DNA from: Streptomyces sp. NRRL F-5126
GTDB lineage: Bacteria; Actinomycetota; Actinomycetes; Streptomycetales; Streptomycetaceae
Length of the DNA: 64,000 nt
Assembly: GCF_000721265.1 (NCBI RefSeq)
Contig: NZ_JOFZ01000015.1
Span: 202,807 to 266,806 of the forward strand
Reading direction: 5' to 3'
Shown here: positions 1 through 8,772 of the stretch, one piece after another
How the letters are laid out: each line of letters begins with the position of its first letter
Position numbering within the stretch: position 1 is the stretch's first letter
The notes under the pieces: generated by a model
What the model was told of the DNA's origin: nothing
Databases searched by the model: none
What the model saw: only the letters and a program-made list of their open reading frames with translations
Translations under genes and position numbers: made by a program

Positions 1-646
1 TGGTGGAGTTGCTGCCGTCGAACAGCTTGGCCTTGGTCTCGTTCGGCGGGTTGTCGTCGCTGGCCGTGACCTCCGCGACCTTCTCGGACGCGGGGAGGCC
101 GGCGGCCGGGCGCGTGCCGATCAGGCCGGTGAACCAGTTGGAGTCGGCGTCCGCGCGCGCGGCGTCGTGGACGCCGACGAAGCCGCCGCCGCCCTTGACG
201 TACGCCTGGAACGCGGACTCCTCGTCGGAGGTGAGGGACACGCCCTTGGCGGACAGGAAGACGACGCCCCGGTACTTGGCCAGGCTGTCGGCGGTGAAGA
301 CGGACGGGTCGTCCGACTCGTCGACGGAGAAGCCGTTCTTCTGCCCGAGCTCCTCGACCGCCGAGGCGGCGGCCTTGACGGGGTCGTCCTGCTTAGCGGC
401 AGGACCGTGGAAGACCAGGACCTTCACCGAGGACGCGGCGGCGGTGCTCCGGCCTTCGGCCTTCGCGGTCCTGGGCTGCGCTTGTGCCTGCATGGTCGGC
501 AGCGCGGCCAGCCCCAGTGCCAGCGCCGAGCTGGACAGCAGGACGACCGCACGGCGCCATGGCCGTGCGTTGCGGTGGGTCCGCACGCGGGGCGACGGTG
601 GTGCTCCGCTCCGTCGATACTGTGCGTACCGGTCTCTTCGGCCCAT
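1..646 (-). CDS. ThuA-domain secreted protein (3' end outside window)
   Basis: The minus-strand frame opens at an ATG (644-646) with an AAGGAG ribosome site just upstream and stays open to the window edge, so only about 215 N-terminal residues are visible. Residues 35-55 form an Arg-preceded hydrophobic export signal (RRAVVLLSSSALALGLAAL). The mature part starts with VKVLVFHGPAAKQDD and continues with the ThuA/trehalose-utilisation signature GGGGFVGVHDAA. ThuA domains have a class I glutamine-amidotransferase-like fold and are often found in sugar-catabolic loci; the reaction is usually unknown. It lies 85 bp downstream of the laccase gene on the same strand, so the two are probably co-transcribed. 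A paralogue sits at 10969-11769. Large ThuA proteins often carry extra C-terminal domains, which would lie outside this window. Confidence 0.85.
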   Translation of the reverse strand, partial: MGRRDRYAQYRRSGAPPSPRVRTHRNARPWRRAVVLLSSSALALGLAALPTMQAQAQPRTAKAEGRSTAAASSVKVLVFHGPAAKQDDPVKAAASAVEELGQKNGFSVDESDDPSVFTADSLAKYRGVVFLSAKGVSLTSDEESAFQAYVKGGGGFVGVHDAARADADSNWFTGLIGTRPAAGLPASEKVAEVTASDDNPPNETKAKLFDGSNST

Positions 647-731
647 TCTTGCTCCTTGACTCGATCCGACAACGTCCGTTGTGGTCGTGGGGGGTGGAGC
701 GGGGGGACGGGGCGTTCGCGGGCCGCGCCCG

Positions 732-1721
732 TCACATGCCGTGCGTGCCGCCGGGGACGGATCCGTCGGCCTCGGTCACCAGGAACGTGCCGTACATCCC
801 CATGTCCGCGTGGCTCTGGACGTGGCAGTGGTACATCCACATGCCGGCGCCGACGCCTTCGCCGGCGATCACCTGGAAGCCGAAGGAGTCGGCGGGTCCT
901 GTCGTCTTGTTGTCGATGACGCGGCTGACGTCCTTGGGGCCCTGCAGTATCCCGGTGCGGTTGTCCACCCAGCGGTGGCCGTGCACGTGGAAGGTGTGGA
1001 AGAAGTCGCCGTGGGTGATCATGATGAACTCCACCCGCTCGCCACGCACGGCCTTGAAGGTGGGGGTGTCGGGGGCGATCCTGTTGTTGATCGTCATGTT
1101 GTTGAACACGACCGTGAACTGCTTGTCGGGCAGCACATCGCCCTTGCGCCGCACCACGACGGGGCCGTACAGGCCCTGCTTGATCCCCTCGGTGCCGTGC
1201 CTGGTACCGACGTTGTGGTCGTGGTAGTGCCAATAGCCGGCGCTGCCGGGCCGCCAGGTGCCGTCGTGGCTCTTGCCGGGTGTGTGGGTGCGCCAGACGT
1301 AGGTGCGTCTGGCGCCCGGCTGGACGACGCTGTCGTTCATCAGGGTGCCGTCGCTCGCGACGTCGTAGTCCAGGCCGTGCACGTGCAGGCTGGCGGCGAC
1401 GTCGAGGTTGTTGACCACCTCGATGTTCATGGTGTCGCCCTCGGTCAGCTCGATGAGCGGGCCGGGGATCGTCGCCTTGCCGGGCTCAAGGCCGTAGCCC
1501 ATCTCCCCGTTCGGCAGCTTCTCCATGTACAGCGTCAGGTCGCGTACCTGACCGCCCTTGCCGCCTTTGCCGTTGCCGTTTCCGTTGCCGCTTCCGTTGC
1601 CCGTGGGGTCGGCCGCGGCGGCGGAGCCGAGCAGGGTGGGGACGGCGGCCGCCGCCGCTGCCCCGATGGCGAACGACCGCCGGGAGATGGGGCGTCGAGC
1701 GTCCGCGCCTGAGTCCGTCAT
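732..1721 (-). CDS. Small laccase, two-domain multicopper oxidase, Tat-exported
   Basis: A protein of 329 residues, close to the usual size of Streptomyces small laccases (EpoA/SLAC type, active as trimers). Four copper-binding His clusters are visible: [20 protein letters not shown] and, near the C-terminus, [13 protein letters not shown], which carries the type 1 copper Cys, His and Met ligands. The N-terminus has a twin-arginine signal (SRRSFAIG followed by an Ala-rich stretch), then a Gly/Asn/Lys linker of GNGNG repeats. The start is the ATG at 1721 because GGAGAGCG lies directly upstream; the frame stays open to 1976 but that part lacks protein character. The enzyme should oxidise phenolics with reduction of O2 to water outside the cell. 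It is divergent from a cupredoxin gene and precedes a ThuA gene. Confidence 0.93.
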   Translation of the reverse strand: MTDSGADARRPISRRSFAIGAAAAAAVPTLLGSAAAADPTGNGSGNGNGNGKGGKGGQVRDLTLYMEKLPNGEMGYGLEPGKATIPGPLIELTEGDTMNIEVVNNLDVAASLHVHGLDYDVASDGTLMNDSVVQPGARRTYVWRTHTPGKSHDGTWRPGSAGYWHYHDHNVGTRHGTEGIKQGLYGPVVVRRKGDVLPDKQFTVVFNNMTINNRIAPDTPTFKAVRGERVEFIMITHGDFFHTFHVHGHRWVDNRTGILQGPKDVSRVIDNKTTGPADSFGFQVIAGEGVGAGMWMYHCHVQSHADMGMYGTFLVTEADGSVPGGTHGM

Positions 1722-2132
1722 CGCTCTCCAATCCGCGACAGGCGCGTGCGCCTGCGGGCGTTTCGTGGTCGTGAGGTGCGCCGCTTCGGGCAACACAGCT
1801 TCCGTACGCGGCGGTTGGCAGTGACATGCCGGGCATTCGGCCCCGCGGGGCCGGCGGAGCGTGGCACGGGCGGATCCGCGGTCAGGGTGACGGACCGCAC
1901 CCAGGAACGGCCTCACCGTAACGGCGCCGCACGAGTTTTTCCAGACCCAGGTCAAAGTTCGTCGGATTGCGGGCATAGACCTTGGCGAACCATCAAAAGA
2001 GAGCTAGCTTCCGAACGTTGTCACGCGCGAGCTCCGCGTGACACCCACCCGGCCCGGCGGCTGGTCATCCACCCGGCGGAACCGCCGATCCGTGCGCGGT
2101 ACCGCAACAAGCGATTCGCGAAAGGTGCAGCG
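1722..2132. promoter_or_regulatory. Divergent intergenic region between laccase and cupredoxin genes
   Basis: A stretch of 411 bp between two divergent starts, without a convincing gene. It holds a perfect 16-bp palindrome, CGGCCCCGCGGGGCCG (1838-1853), about 120 bp upstream of the laccase start, and a comparatively AT-rich part around 1930-2010 (AAAGTTCGTCGG, ATCAAAAGAG) that probably carries the promoters. I could not assign -35/-10 boxes with confidence. A copper-responsive operator might be expected here but none is recognised. Confidence 0.4.
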
Positions 2133-4064
2133 GTGTTCAGAAGACTGCTCCATGCCCAGACGGATCCGCCCCCCTCAGGCTCGGCGCGACGGCACACGTT
2201 CAGCAGGCATCCGGTGCTGGTGGCGCTGGTGGCCGTACTGCTCACGGCGTTCTCGCTGGCCGCGCCGGCCGCGTACGCGGCGGTCAGCCGCGGCGGCGCC
2301 CAGGCGGCCACGGCAGCGCCCGAACAGGTGCTCACCTGGACCGCGGGAGACAACTACCTGGGATACATGTCCGCCCCCACCACCGCGGTGGCCGGGCCGG
2401 CGACGATCGTGTTCGAGAACAGCGCGGCGACCGGCAACACGACCGGGCTGCCACACACGCTGACGTTCGACACCTCGAACCCCGACTACAACAACGACGT
2501 CAGCCTCAACATCCAGGCGAGCCCGTCGGACTCCAGTGGTGGCAGGCACACGGCCGAGGTCACCCTGACCCCCGGTGTCTACCGCTACTTCTGCACGATG
2601 CCCGGACACATCATGTCGGGCGAGCTGACCGTCACGGCCGCCCCTGGCGATGACGACACGACGGCACCCGACGCCTCGGCCTCGGTGTCGGGGACGAAGG
2701 ACGCCAATGGCGACTACGTCGGCGGCGCGACCGTGACCGTGACCGCCTCCGACGCCGACTCGGGCGTCGCCAAGGTGGAGTACGCGCTCGACGGCGGCGC
2801 CTTCACGCCGTACACCGACCCCGTCCAGGTGGACACCGCGGGCGACCACTCGCTCTCGTACCGGGCGACCGACAAGGCCGGCAACACCTCGGACGCCAAG
2901 TCCGTCTCGTTCACCGTCGTCGCCGCACCGCCCGAGGACACGACCGCACCCGACACCTCCGCCACCGTCTCAGGCACCAAGGACGACGCCGGCGACTACG
3001 TCGGCAGCGCGACCGTGACCGTCACCGCCTCCGACGCCGACTCGGGCGTCGCCAAGGTGGAGTACGCCCTCGACGGCGGCGCCTTCACGCCGTACACCGA
3101 CCCCGTCCAGGTGGACACCGCGGGCGACCACTCGCTCTCGTACCGGGCCACCGACAAGGCCGGCAACACCTCAGGCGCGAAGGCCGTCTCGTTCACCGTG
3201 GTCGTCGCCGCACCGCCCGAGGACACGACCGCACCCGACACCTCCGCCACCGTCTCGGGCACCAAGGACGACTCCGGCGCCTACGTCGCCAACGCGACGG
3301 TGACCGTCACCGCGTCCGACACGGAGTCGGGCGTCGCCACCATCGAGTACGCGCTCGACGGAGGTGCCTACGCGGACTACACCGCGCCCGTGCTCGTCAG
3401 CGACACGGGCGACCACACGTTCTCCTACCGGGCGACGGACAAGGCCGGGAACACCTCGGACGCCAAGTCCGTGTCGTTCACCGTGGCCGCCGCCCCGCCG
3501 CAGGACACGACCGCACCCGACACCTCCGCCACCGTCTCGGGCACCAAGGACGACTCCGGCGACTATGTCGGCAGCGCGAGCGTGGCGGTGAGCGCCTCGG
3601 ACGCCGGCTCCGGCGTGGCCGGCATCGAGTACTCGCTCGACGGCGGCCCCTACCTGCCGTACTCGGCGCCGGTGGCGATCAACAGGTCGGGAGACCACAC
3701 CTTCCTGTACCGGGCCACCGACAGGGCCGGCAACACGTCCGGCGCCAAGTCGCTCTCCCTGACCGTCGTCGACAGCAAGCCGCCCACCAACTGCCCGGAG
3801 ACGGATGACCGTTCCACGGTGTTCGCCGGCACGGTGGACACCGGCGTCCCCAACCGCGTGACCGCGAACGGCTGCACGATCAACGAGCTGATCGAGGACC
3901 ACCGGGCCTGGGCCAACCACGGCACGTTCGTCTCGCAGGTCGGCAAGCTCGTCGCGCGACTGCGCCACGAGGGTGTCATCGACCAGCGGGAAACGGCTCA
4001 GATCAAGAAGGCGGCCGGACGCTCCGACGTGGGCAAGCCGCACGCGGCTCACGCACAGAGGTGA
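2133..4064 (+). CDS. Secreted cupredoxin with four tandem Ig-like (OmpL47-type) repeats
   Basis: A protein of 643 residues. The GTG at 2133 is chosen because AAAGG lies 8 nt upstream; the frame is open back to 1746. An N-terminal signal anchor (about residues 22-47, HPVLVALVAVLLTAFSLAAP) leads to a plastocyanin-like domain with the type 1 copper ligands: His in LPHTLTFD (near residue 106) and Cys, His, Met in YFCTMPGHIM (near 151). Four repeats of about 92 residues follow (about 176-545), each starting TTAPD.S.(S/T)VSGTKD and ending YRATD(K/R)AGNTS. A C-terminal module of about 90 residues has two Cys and ends in a Lys/Arg-rich tail. The repeats are also strikingly similar at the DNA level. 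Next to a laccase it could serve as an electron-transfer partner or copper carrier displayed on the wall; this is inference from context. Confidence 0.85.
   Translation: MFRRLLHAQTDPPPSGSARRHTFSRHPVLVALVAVLLTAFSLAAPAAYAAVSRGGAQAATAAPEQVLTWTAGDNYLGYMSAPTTAVAGPATIVFENSAATGNTTGLPHTLTFDTSNPDYNNDVSLNIQASPSDSSGGRHTAEVTLTPGVYRYFCTMPGHIMSGELTVTAAPGDDDTTAPDASASVSGTKDANGDYVGGATVTVTASDADSGVAKVEYALDGGAFTPYTDPVQVDTAGDHSLSYRATDKAGNTSDAKSVSFTVVAAPPEDTTAPDTSATVSGTKDDAGDYVGSATVTVTASDADSGVAKVEYALDGGAFTPYTDPVQVDTAGDHSLSYRATDKAGNTSGAKAVSFTVVVAAPPEDTTAPDTSATVSGTKDDSGAYVANATVTVTASDTESGVATIEYALDGGAYADYTAPVLVSDTGDHTFSYRATDKAGNTSDAKSVSFTVAAAPPQDTTAPDTSATVSGTKDDSGDYVGSASVAVSASDAGSGVAGIEYSLDGGPYLPYSAPVAINRSGDHTFLYRATDRAGNTSGAKSLSLTVVDSKPPTNCPETDDRSTVFAGTVDTGVPNRVTANGCTINELIEDHRAWANHGTFVSQVGKLVARLRHEGVIDQRETAQIKKAAGRSDVGKPHAAHAQR
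2659..3770 (+). repeat. Four tandem ~280-bp repeats inside the cupredoxin gene
   Basis: Four consecutive in-frame units, each about 276-285 bp, start near 2659, 2938, 3223 and 3505. Units 1 and 2 are nearly identical in DNA over most of their length; for example the stretch encoding GVAKVEYALDGGAFTPYTDP recurs almost unchanged. Units 3 and 4 are more diverged. The pattern suggests recent duplication or gene conversion and predicts copy-number variation between strains. Confidence 0.85.
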
Positions 4065-4070
4065 GGTGAG

Positions 4071-4112
4071 GTGCGGGCGCGGGGCCGCGCCACCGCGGCC
4101 CCGCGCCCGCAC
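4071..4112. terminator. Very strong hairpin terminator after the cupredoxin gene
   Basis: A perfect 19-bp GC stem (4071-4089 pairing with 4094-4112) with a CCAC loop begins 6 bp after the stop codon. There is no T-tract, which is usual for Streptomyces terminators. It separates the cupredoxin gene from the ROK regulator. Confidence 0.8.
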
Positions 4113-4288
4113 GGACCGACGCAGCAGGCAGGCGGGGCTTCAACCCGCCTTTGTCCACTGCGAGATAAAAGTTCAACCGGTGTCCGCACAACTTCTTTCG
4201 TGTTCGACACCACGATGGTACGGTCCTTTTGAAAGTGGCACCCCGAACTGCCGGGCGTGCAGGCGTATTTCCACGACGGGAGGGCGGC

Positions 4289-5479
4289 GTGAGGCGAATG
4301 ACGGCTCGACCGGCCAATGTCCATCAGGCCAGGCTGCTGCGCCTGCTGCGCGACCTCGGTCCGCAGTCCCGAGTCGCCCTGGGCAACCAGGTCGAACTGT
4401 CGCGCTCCAAGCTCGCGGTCGAGATCGACCGGCTGCTTGAGACGGGCCTCGCCGTCCAGGACGGCCTCGCCGCCTCCCGCGGCGGCCGCCGCTCGCACAA
4501 CGTCAGGATCGCCCCGTCGCTGCGCTTCCTCGGCGTGGACATCGGCGCCACCTCGGTGGACGCCGCCGTCACCAACGCGGAGCTCGAGGTGCTCGGCCAC
4601 CTGTCCGAACCCCTCGACGTGCGCGAGGGCCCGGTCGTCGTTTTCGAGCGGGTGCTCGCCCTGGCCGCCAAGTTGCGCGAGGCCGGCCTCGCCGAGCACT
4701 TCGACGGCGCCGGCATCGGGCTGCCCGGGCCCGTCAGGTTTCCCGAGGGCGTCCCGGTCGCACCGCCGATCATGCCGGGGTGGGACGGGTTCCCCGTCCG
4801 CGAGGCGCTGAGCCAGGAGCTCGGCTGCCCCGTCCTCGTCGACAACGACGTGAACCTGATGGCGCTCGGCGAGCAGCAGGCCGGTGTCGCACGGTCCGCG
4901 CGCGACTTCCTGTGCGTCAAGGTCGGCACCGGCATCGGCTGCGGCATCGTCGTCGGCGGCGCGGTCCACCGCGGTGTCACCGGCAGCGCGGGCGACATCG
5001 GGCACATCCAGGTGGACCCGAACGGCCCGCAGTGTGCCTGCGGCAACGTCGGCTGCCTCGAAGCACACTTCGGCGGCCACGCCCTCGTGCGCGACGCGAC
5101 CGCGCTCGCCGAGTCGGGCCGTTCCGCGGAGCTGGCGGCGCGGCTCGAAGCGGCCGGGCGGCTGATCCCGCAGGACGTGGCGGCGGCCGCCGGCGCAGGT
5201 GACACGGCGGCCCTGGAGATGATCCGGGCCGGCGGCACCCGCACCGGACAGGTCATCGCGGGCCTCGTCAGCTTCTTCAACCCCGGACTCGTGGTCATCG
5301 GGGGCGGCCTCACGGGGCTCGGCCACACTCTGCTCGCCGCCATCCGCACCCAGGTCTACCGGCAGTCCCTGCCGCTGGCGACCGGCAACCTGCCGATCGT
5401 CCTCGGCGAACTCGGCCAGATCGCCGGCGTCGTCGGCGCCACCCGTCTCATCAGCGACCACGTCTTCTCGCCGGCCTGA
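4289..5479 (+). CDS. ROK-family transcriptional regulator
   Basis: A protein of 396 residues, the usual size of NagC/Mlc/XylR-type ROK repressors. The N-terminal 70 residues form a winged helix-turn-helix (LLRLLRDLGPQSRVALG, SRSKLAVEIDRLLETG). The ROK/ASKHA fold starts with the phosphate-like motif DIGATSVDAAV (near residue 84). The zinc motif GHIQV...CACGNVGCLE is complete, and GGGLTGLG lies near the C-terminus. The start GTG at 4289 follows GGGAGGG by 4 nt; an ATG at 4298 is possible but too far from the ribosome site. An 11-bp palindrome GTGTTCGACAC (4200-4210) upstream may be an operator. As first gene before the oxidoreductase/ABC/Ebo block, it probably represses that block and responds to its sugar. 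Confidence 0.9.
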   Translation: MRRMTARPANVHQARLLRLLRDLGPQSRVALGNQVELSRSKLAVEIDRLLETGLAVQDGLAASRGGRRSHNVRIAPSLRFLGVDIGATSVDAAVTNAELEVLGHLSEPLDVREGPVVVFERVLALAAKLREAGLAEHFDGAGIGLPGPVRFPEGVPVAPPIMPGWDGFPVREALSQELGCPVLVDNDVNLMALGEQQAGVARSARDFLCVKVGTGIGCGIVVGGAVHRGVTGSAGDIGHIQVDPNGPQCACGNVGCLEAHFGGHALVRDATALAESGRSAELAARLEAAGRLIPQDVAAAAGAGDTAALEMIRAGGTRTGQVIAGLVSFFNPGLVVIGGGLTGLGHTLLAAIRTQVYRQSLPLATGNLPIVLGELGQIAGVVGATRLISDHVFSPA

Positions 5480-5515
5480 CGCCCCCGAGCGCGGCCGGAT
5501 CCCGTTCCCCCGCGA

Positions 5516-5537
5516 ACGGACGCGTTCCCGCGTCCGT
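5516..5537 (+). terminator. Hairpin between ROK regulator and oxidoreductase
   Basis: A 9-bp perfect stem (ACGGACGCG, 5516-5524, with CGCGTCCGT, 5529-5537) and a TTCC loop lie in the 87-bp gap. It could end the regulator transcript or act as a partial terminator that lowers read-through into the downstream operon. Confidence 0.55.
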
Positions 5538-5566
5538 CACCCGCGCCCACAAGACCAGGAGCGCCT

Positions 5567-6823
5567 ATGGACAGTCAGCACCGCCCGCCCGAGATCGGGG
5601 TGGGCATGGTCGGATACGCATTCATGGGCCAGGCGCACTCTCATGCCTGGCGCACCGTCGCCTCCGCCTTCGACCTGCCCATGCGCCCGGTCATGGCCGC
5701 CCTCGGAGGGCGCGAGCAGGCGGCACTTCAGCAAGCGGCCGCGCGTCTGGGCTGGGCCGCGACCGAGACCGACTGGCGCGCCCTGATCGCACGCCCCGAC
5801 GTTGCGCTCGTGGACATCTGCACCCCGGGTTCGAGCCACGCCGAGATCGCCATCGCGGCGCTGGAGGCGGGCAAGCACGTGTTGTGCGAGAAGCCGCTCG
5901 CCAACACCGTCGAGGAGGCGGAGGCCATGGCGGCCGCCGCGGCCTCGGCCGCACGCCGCGGTGTGCGCTCGATGGTGGGGTTCAGCTACCGGCGCGCACC
6001 GGCGCTCGCGTTCGCCCGCCGGCTGATCGCCGACGGCCGCCTCGGCACCCTGCGGCACGTACGCACCCAGTACCTCCAGGACTGGATCGTCGATCCCGAA
6101 TTCCCGCTGGTGTGGCGGCTGAAACGCGAGCACGCCGGCTCCGGCGCGCTCGGCGACCTCGGCGCCCACATCGTCGACCTGGCCCAGTTCCTCGTCGGCG
6201 AGCCGCTTTCGGGTGTCGCAGCCCTGACGGAGACGTTCGTACGCGAACGCCCGCTGCCCGCTGCCTCGGCGGGACTCGCGGCCACCCCCGACGGGACGGC
6301 CGCGCGCGGGCCCGTGACGGTGGACGACGCGGCGCTGTTCCTCGGCAGGTTCCCCGGCGGCGCGGTCGCCTCGTTCGAGGCCACCAGGGTCGCCTCCGGC
6401 CGGAAGAACGCGCTGCGCATCGAGATCAACGGAGACCGGGGCAGCCTCGCCTTCGACATGGAACGCATGAACGAGCTGGAGTTCCACGACCACACGGAGC
6501 CGGCCGCGACGGCGGGCTTCCGCCGGATCCTCGCCACCGAACCCGACCACCCCTACCTCGAAGGGTGGTGGCCGCCGGGCCACGGACTCGGCTACGACCA
6601 CACCTTCGTGCACCAGATGCGCGACCTGATCCACGCCATCGGCGAGGACCGCGACCCGGAGCCGTCCTTCGCGGACGGCCTGCGGGTGCAGCGGGTGCTG
6701 GCCGCGGTGGAGGACAGCGCCGCGAACGGCAGCGCCTGGACGCCCGTCGATCACACGGGCACAGCGCCGGACGGCCCGCCGCCACCGCCCAGGACCGACA
6801 CCCCTGTCACGGTCGCTCCCTGA
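5567..6823 (+). CDS. Gfo/Idh/MocA-family NAD(P)-dependent oxidoreductase
   Basis: A protein of 418 residues with an N-terminal Rossmann fold (GVGMVGYAFMGQAHSHAW) and the family EKP motif in CEKPLANTVEEAEAM, whose Lys is a catalytic residue in the family. The C-terminal substrate domain contains SGALGDLGAHIVDLAQFL and ends in a Pro-rich tail. These enzymes oxidise or epimerise sugars, inositols or glycosides. The start ATG has AGGAG 8 nt upstream. Its position between a ROK regulator and a ribose-type ABC importer points to the first intracellular step on the imported sugar. The substrate cannot be read from sequence; an inositol or glucoside is plausible given the downstream inositol-phosphate-synthase homologue. 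Confidence 0.9.
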   Translation: MDSQHRPPEIGVGMVGYAFMGQAHSHAWRTVASAFDLPMRPVMAALGGREQAALQQAAARLGWAATETDWRALIARPDVALVDICTPGSSHAEIAIAALEAGKHVLCEKPLANTVEEAEAMAAAAASAARRGVRSMVGFSYRRAPALAFARRLIADGRLGTLRHVRTQYLQDWIVDPEFPLVWRLKREHAGSGALGDLGAHIVDLAQFLVGEPLSGVAALTETFVRERPLPAASAGLAATPDGTAARGPVTVDDAALFLGRFPGGAVASFEATRVASGRKNALRIEINGDRGSLAFDMERMNELEFHDHTEPAATAGFRRILATEPDHPYLEGWWPPGHGLGYDHTFVHQMRDLIHAIGEDRDPEPSFADGLRVQRVLAAVEDSAANGSAWTPVDHTGTAPDGPPPPPRTDTPVTVAP

Positions 6824-7257
6824 AACAGGAGGACTTCAAGAAATACTCGCGAGTATCCGCTCGCCGAACAATTCGTATTCGCCGGCGGGGGAGGGCGGAA
6901 CGCAATACCGCCCTGCCCCGGAACGGGTTTCGCCAATCATTCACGGCCGAAGTCCCGTAATCGGCCGCGCCGCCGCCGTCCCGTACGCACGAGGTCGGAG
7001 TTCCCAGGTCGACGACGTGCGGGCGGGGTGTGCGCCGAAACCGATTGCCGCGAACCGTTACAGGAGTTGCCGCTTCCGGCCAGGAATGCAACCAAAGGCT
7101 CGCGAACCCTTTTCAAACAACGCTTCAAATACTACCTTCCTCTCAGCTCGACAGGCGGCCGTGAGCGGCCTGTTTCCGATCAGCGAGATCGACAAGTCGA
7201 CGAACCGCCATGGCGCCCGCACAGGGCCCGCGGACACCGCATCACACAGGGAGACCC
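6824..7257. promoter_or_regulatory. Intergenic regulatory region before the ABC operon
   Basis: A gap of 434 bp without a credible gene. It contains the perfect 14-bp palindrome ATACTCGCGAGTAT (6843-6856), a good candidate operator for the ROK regulator, and a small hairpin (AGGGCGG 6892-6898 with CCGCCCT 6908-6914). The stretch 7060-7160 is less GC-rich (AAACAACGCTTCAAATACTACC) and probably holds the promoter of the ABC transporter genes. Confidence 0.5.
6843..6856. promoter_or_regulatory. Perfect 14-bp palindrome, candidate operator
   Basis: ATACTCGCGAGTAT lies 19 bp after the oxidoreductase stop. It is AT-rich at its ends and CG-centred, as operators of sugar-responsive LacI/ROK regulators often are. 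It could also be the short stem of a transcript end. Binding is inferred, not shown. Confidence 0.4.
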
Positions 7258-8772
7258 ATGAGTGCCCCGCTGCTCGAGATGCAAGGCGTCGTCAAGGAGT
7301 TCCCCGGCGTCCGGGCCCTCGACGGCGTCGACCTCGACGTGGTCGCCGGAGAGGTGCACTGCCTGCTGGGCCAGAACGGCGCCGGCAAATCGACCCTCAT
7401 CAAAGTCCTCGCGGGCGCCCACAGGACCGACGAGGGACGCATCGCCTGGGAGGGCGAGCCGGTGGCCCTGACGAGCCCGACCGCCGCCATGAGGCACGGC
7501 ATCGCCACCATCTACCAGGAACTCGACCTGGCCGACGGCCTGTCCGTGGCGGAGAACATCTACCTGGGCCACGAGCAGGCCCGCATGGGCTTCACCCAGC
7601 GCTCGCGGATGCACGAGGCGACCCGGCGGCTCCTGCGCCGGCTCGGCCATCCGGAGATCCCCGCCACCCGCGAGGTCGGCGAACTGTCCGCCGCCGGCAA
7701 GCAACTCGTGTCCATGGCGCGCGCGCTCTCCCACCAGGCCCGGCTCATCATCATGGACGAGCCGTCCGCGGTGCTCGCCCACGACGAGGTGGACAACCTC
7801 TTCCGGATCATCGCCGACCTCACCGCCGCGGGCGTCGCCGTGGTCTACATCTCCCACCGCATGGAGGAGATCCGCCGCATCGGCGACCGCGTCACCGTCC
7901 TCAAGGACGGCCGCACCGTCGCCAGGGGGCTGCCCGCGCGCACCACCCCCACGTCCGAGCTCGTCGCGCTGATGACCGGACGCACCGTCGAGTCCGTCTT
8001 CCCGCCGCGGCGCGGCGGCGGCGAAGGGTCCGAGGAGCGCCAGGTGCTCCTGGACGTCGAACACCTCAGCCTCCCGGGGAAGTTCGAGGACGTCTCCCTC
8101 ACGGTCGGGGCCGGCGAGATCGTCGGGCTCGCGGGCCTGGTCGGCTCGGGGCGCTCGGAGATCCTCGAAACGGTCTACGGCGCACGGCGCCCGGCCTCGG
8201 GGCGCGTCAGCGTGGCCGGCACCGCGCTGCGGCCCGGCTCCATCGCCGCCGCTGTCCGGGCAGGCGTCGGCCTCGCGCCGGAGGAGCGCAAGAGCCAGGC
8301 GCTGTTCCTGCACTCCTCCATCGCCCACAACGTGTCCATGTCCTCGCTGCGGCGGTTCGCCCACGCCGGGTTCATGGACGCGCGCACCGAACTGGAGGCC
8401 ACGGCGGATGCCGTACGCAAGCTCGACCTGCGGCCGCCCGACCCGACCCGGCCGGTGCGCACGCTCTCCGGCGGCAACCAGCAGAAGGCCGTCGTCGCCA
8501 GGTGGCTGCTCACGGACTGCCGGCTCCTGCTGCTCGACGAGCCCACGCGCGGCGTGGACGTCGGGGCGCGGGCCGAGTTGTACGCGCTGATCAGGCGCCT
8601 CGCGGATGCCGGGGTCGGCGTGCTCCTCGTCTCCAGCGAGGTGCCCGAGGTCCTGGGTCTCTCGGACCGCGTACTCGTCCTGCGCGAGGGGCGGGTGGTC
8701 ACTGAGGCCGCGGCGCGTGACCTCGACGAATCGATCGTGCTCGACCTCGTGATGGAAGGGAGCTCCGCATGA
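7258..8772 (+). CDS. Ribose-type sugar ABC transporter, dual ATP-binding protein
   Basis: A protein of 504 residues with the two fused nucleotide-binding domains typical of RbsA/MglA/XylG. Domain 1 has Walker A GQNGAGKST, signature LSAAGKQ and Walker B RLIIMDEPS. Domain 2 has the usual degenerate Walker A GLVGSGRSE, signature LSGGNQQK and Walker B LLLLDEPTRGVDVG. The ATG at 7258 follows GGGAGACCC; an upstream in-frame ATG at 7210 lacks a ribosome site. It overlaps the permease gene by 4 nt (ATGA), so the two are translationally coupled. It powers uptake of a monosaccharide or cyclitol delivered by the lipoprotein at 9857. Confidence 0.95.
   Translation: MSAPLLEMQGVVKEFPGVRALDGVDLDVVAGEVHCLLGQNGAGKSTLIKVLAGAHRTDEGRIAWEGEPVALTSPTAAMRHGIATIYQELDLADGLSVAENIYLGHEQARMGFTQRSRMHEATRRLLRRLGHPEIPATREVGELSAAGKQLVSMARALSHQARLIIMDEPSAVLAHDEVDNLFRIIADLTAAGVAVVYISHRMEEIRRIGDRVTVLKDGRTVARGLPARTTPTSELVALMTGRTVESVFPPRRGGGEGSEERQVLLDVEHLSLPGKFEDVSLTVGAGEIVGLAGLVGSGRSEILETVYGARRPASGRVSVAGTALRPGSIAAAVRAGVGLAPEERKSQALFLHSSIAHNVSMSSLRRFAHAGFMDARTELEATADAVRKLDLRPPDPTRPVRTLSGGNQQKAVVARWLLTDCRLLLLDEPTRGVDVGARAELYALIRRLADAGVGVLLVSSEVPEVLGLSDRVLVLREGRVVTEAAARDLDESIVLDLVMEGSSA

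Noticed and set aside
2081..2132. Longer N-terminus for the cupredoxin protein
   Set aside because: The frame is open to 1746, but the signal sequence and ribosome site fit the GTG at 2133.
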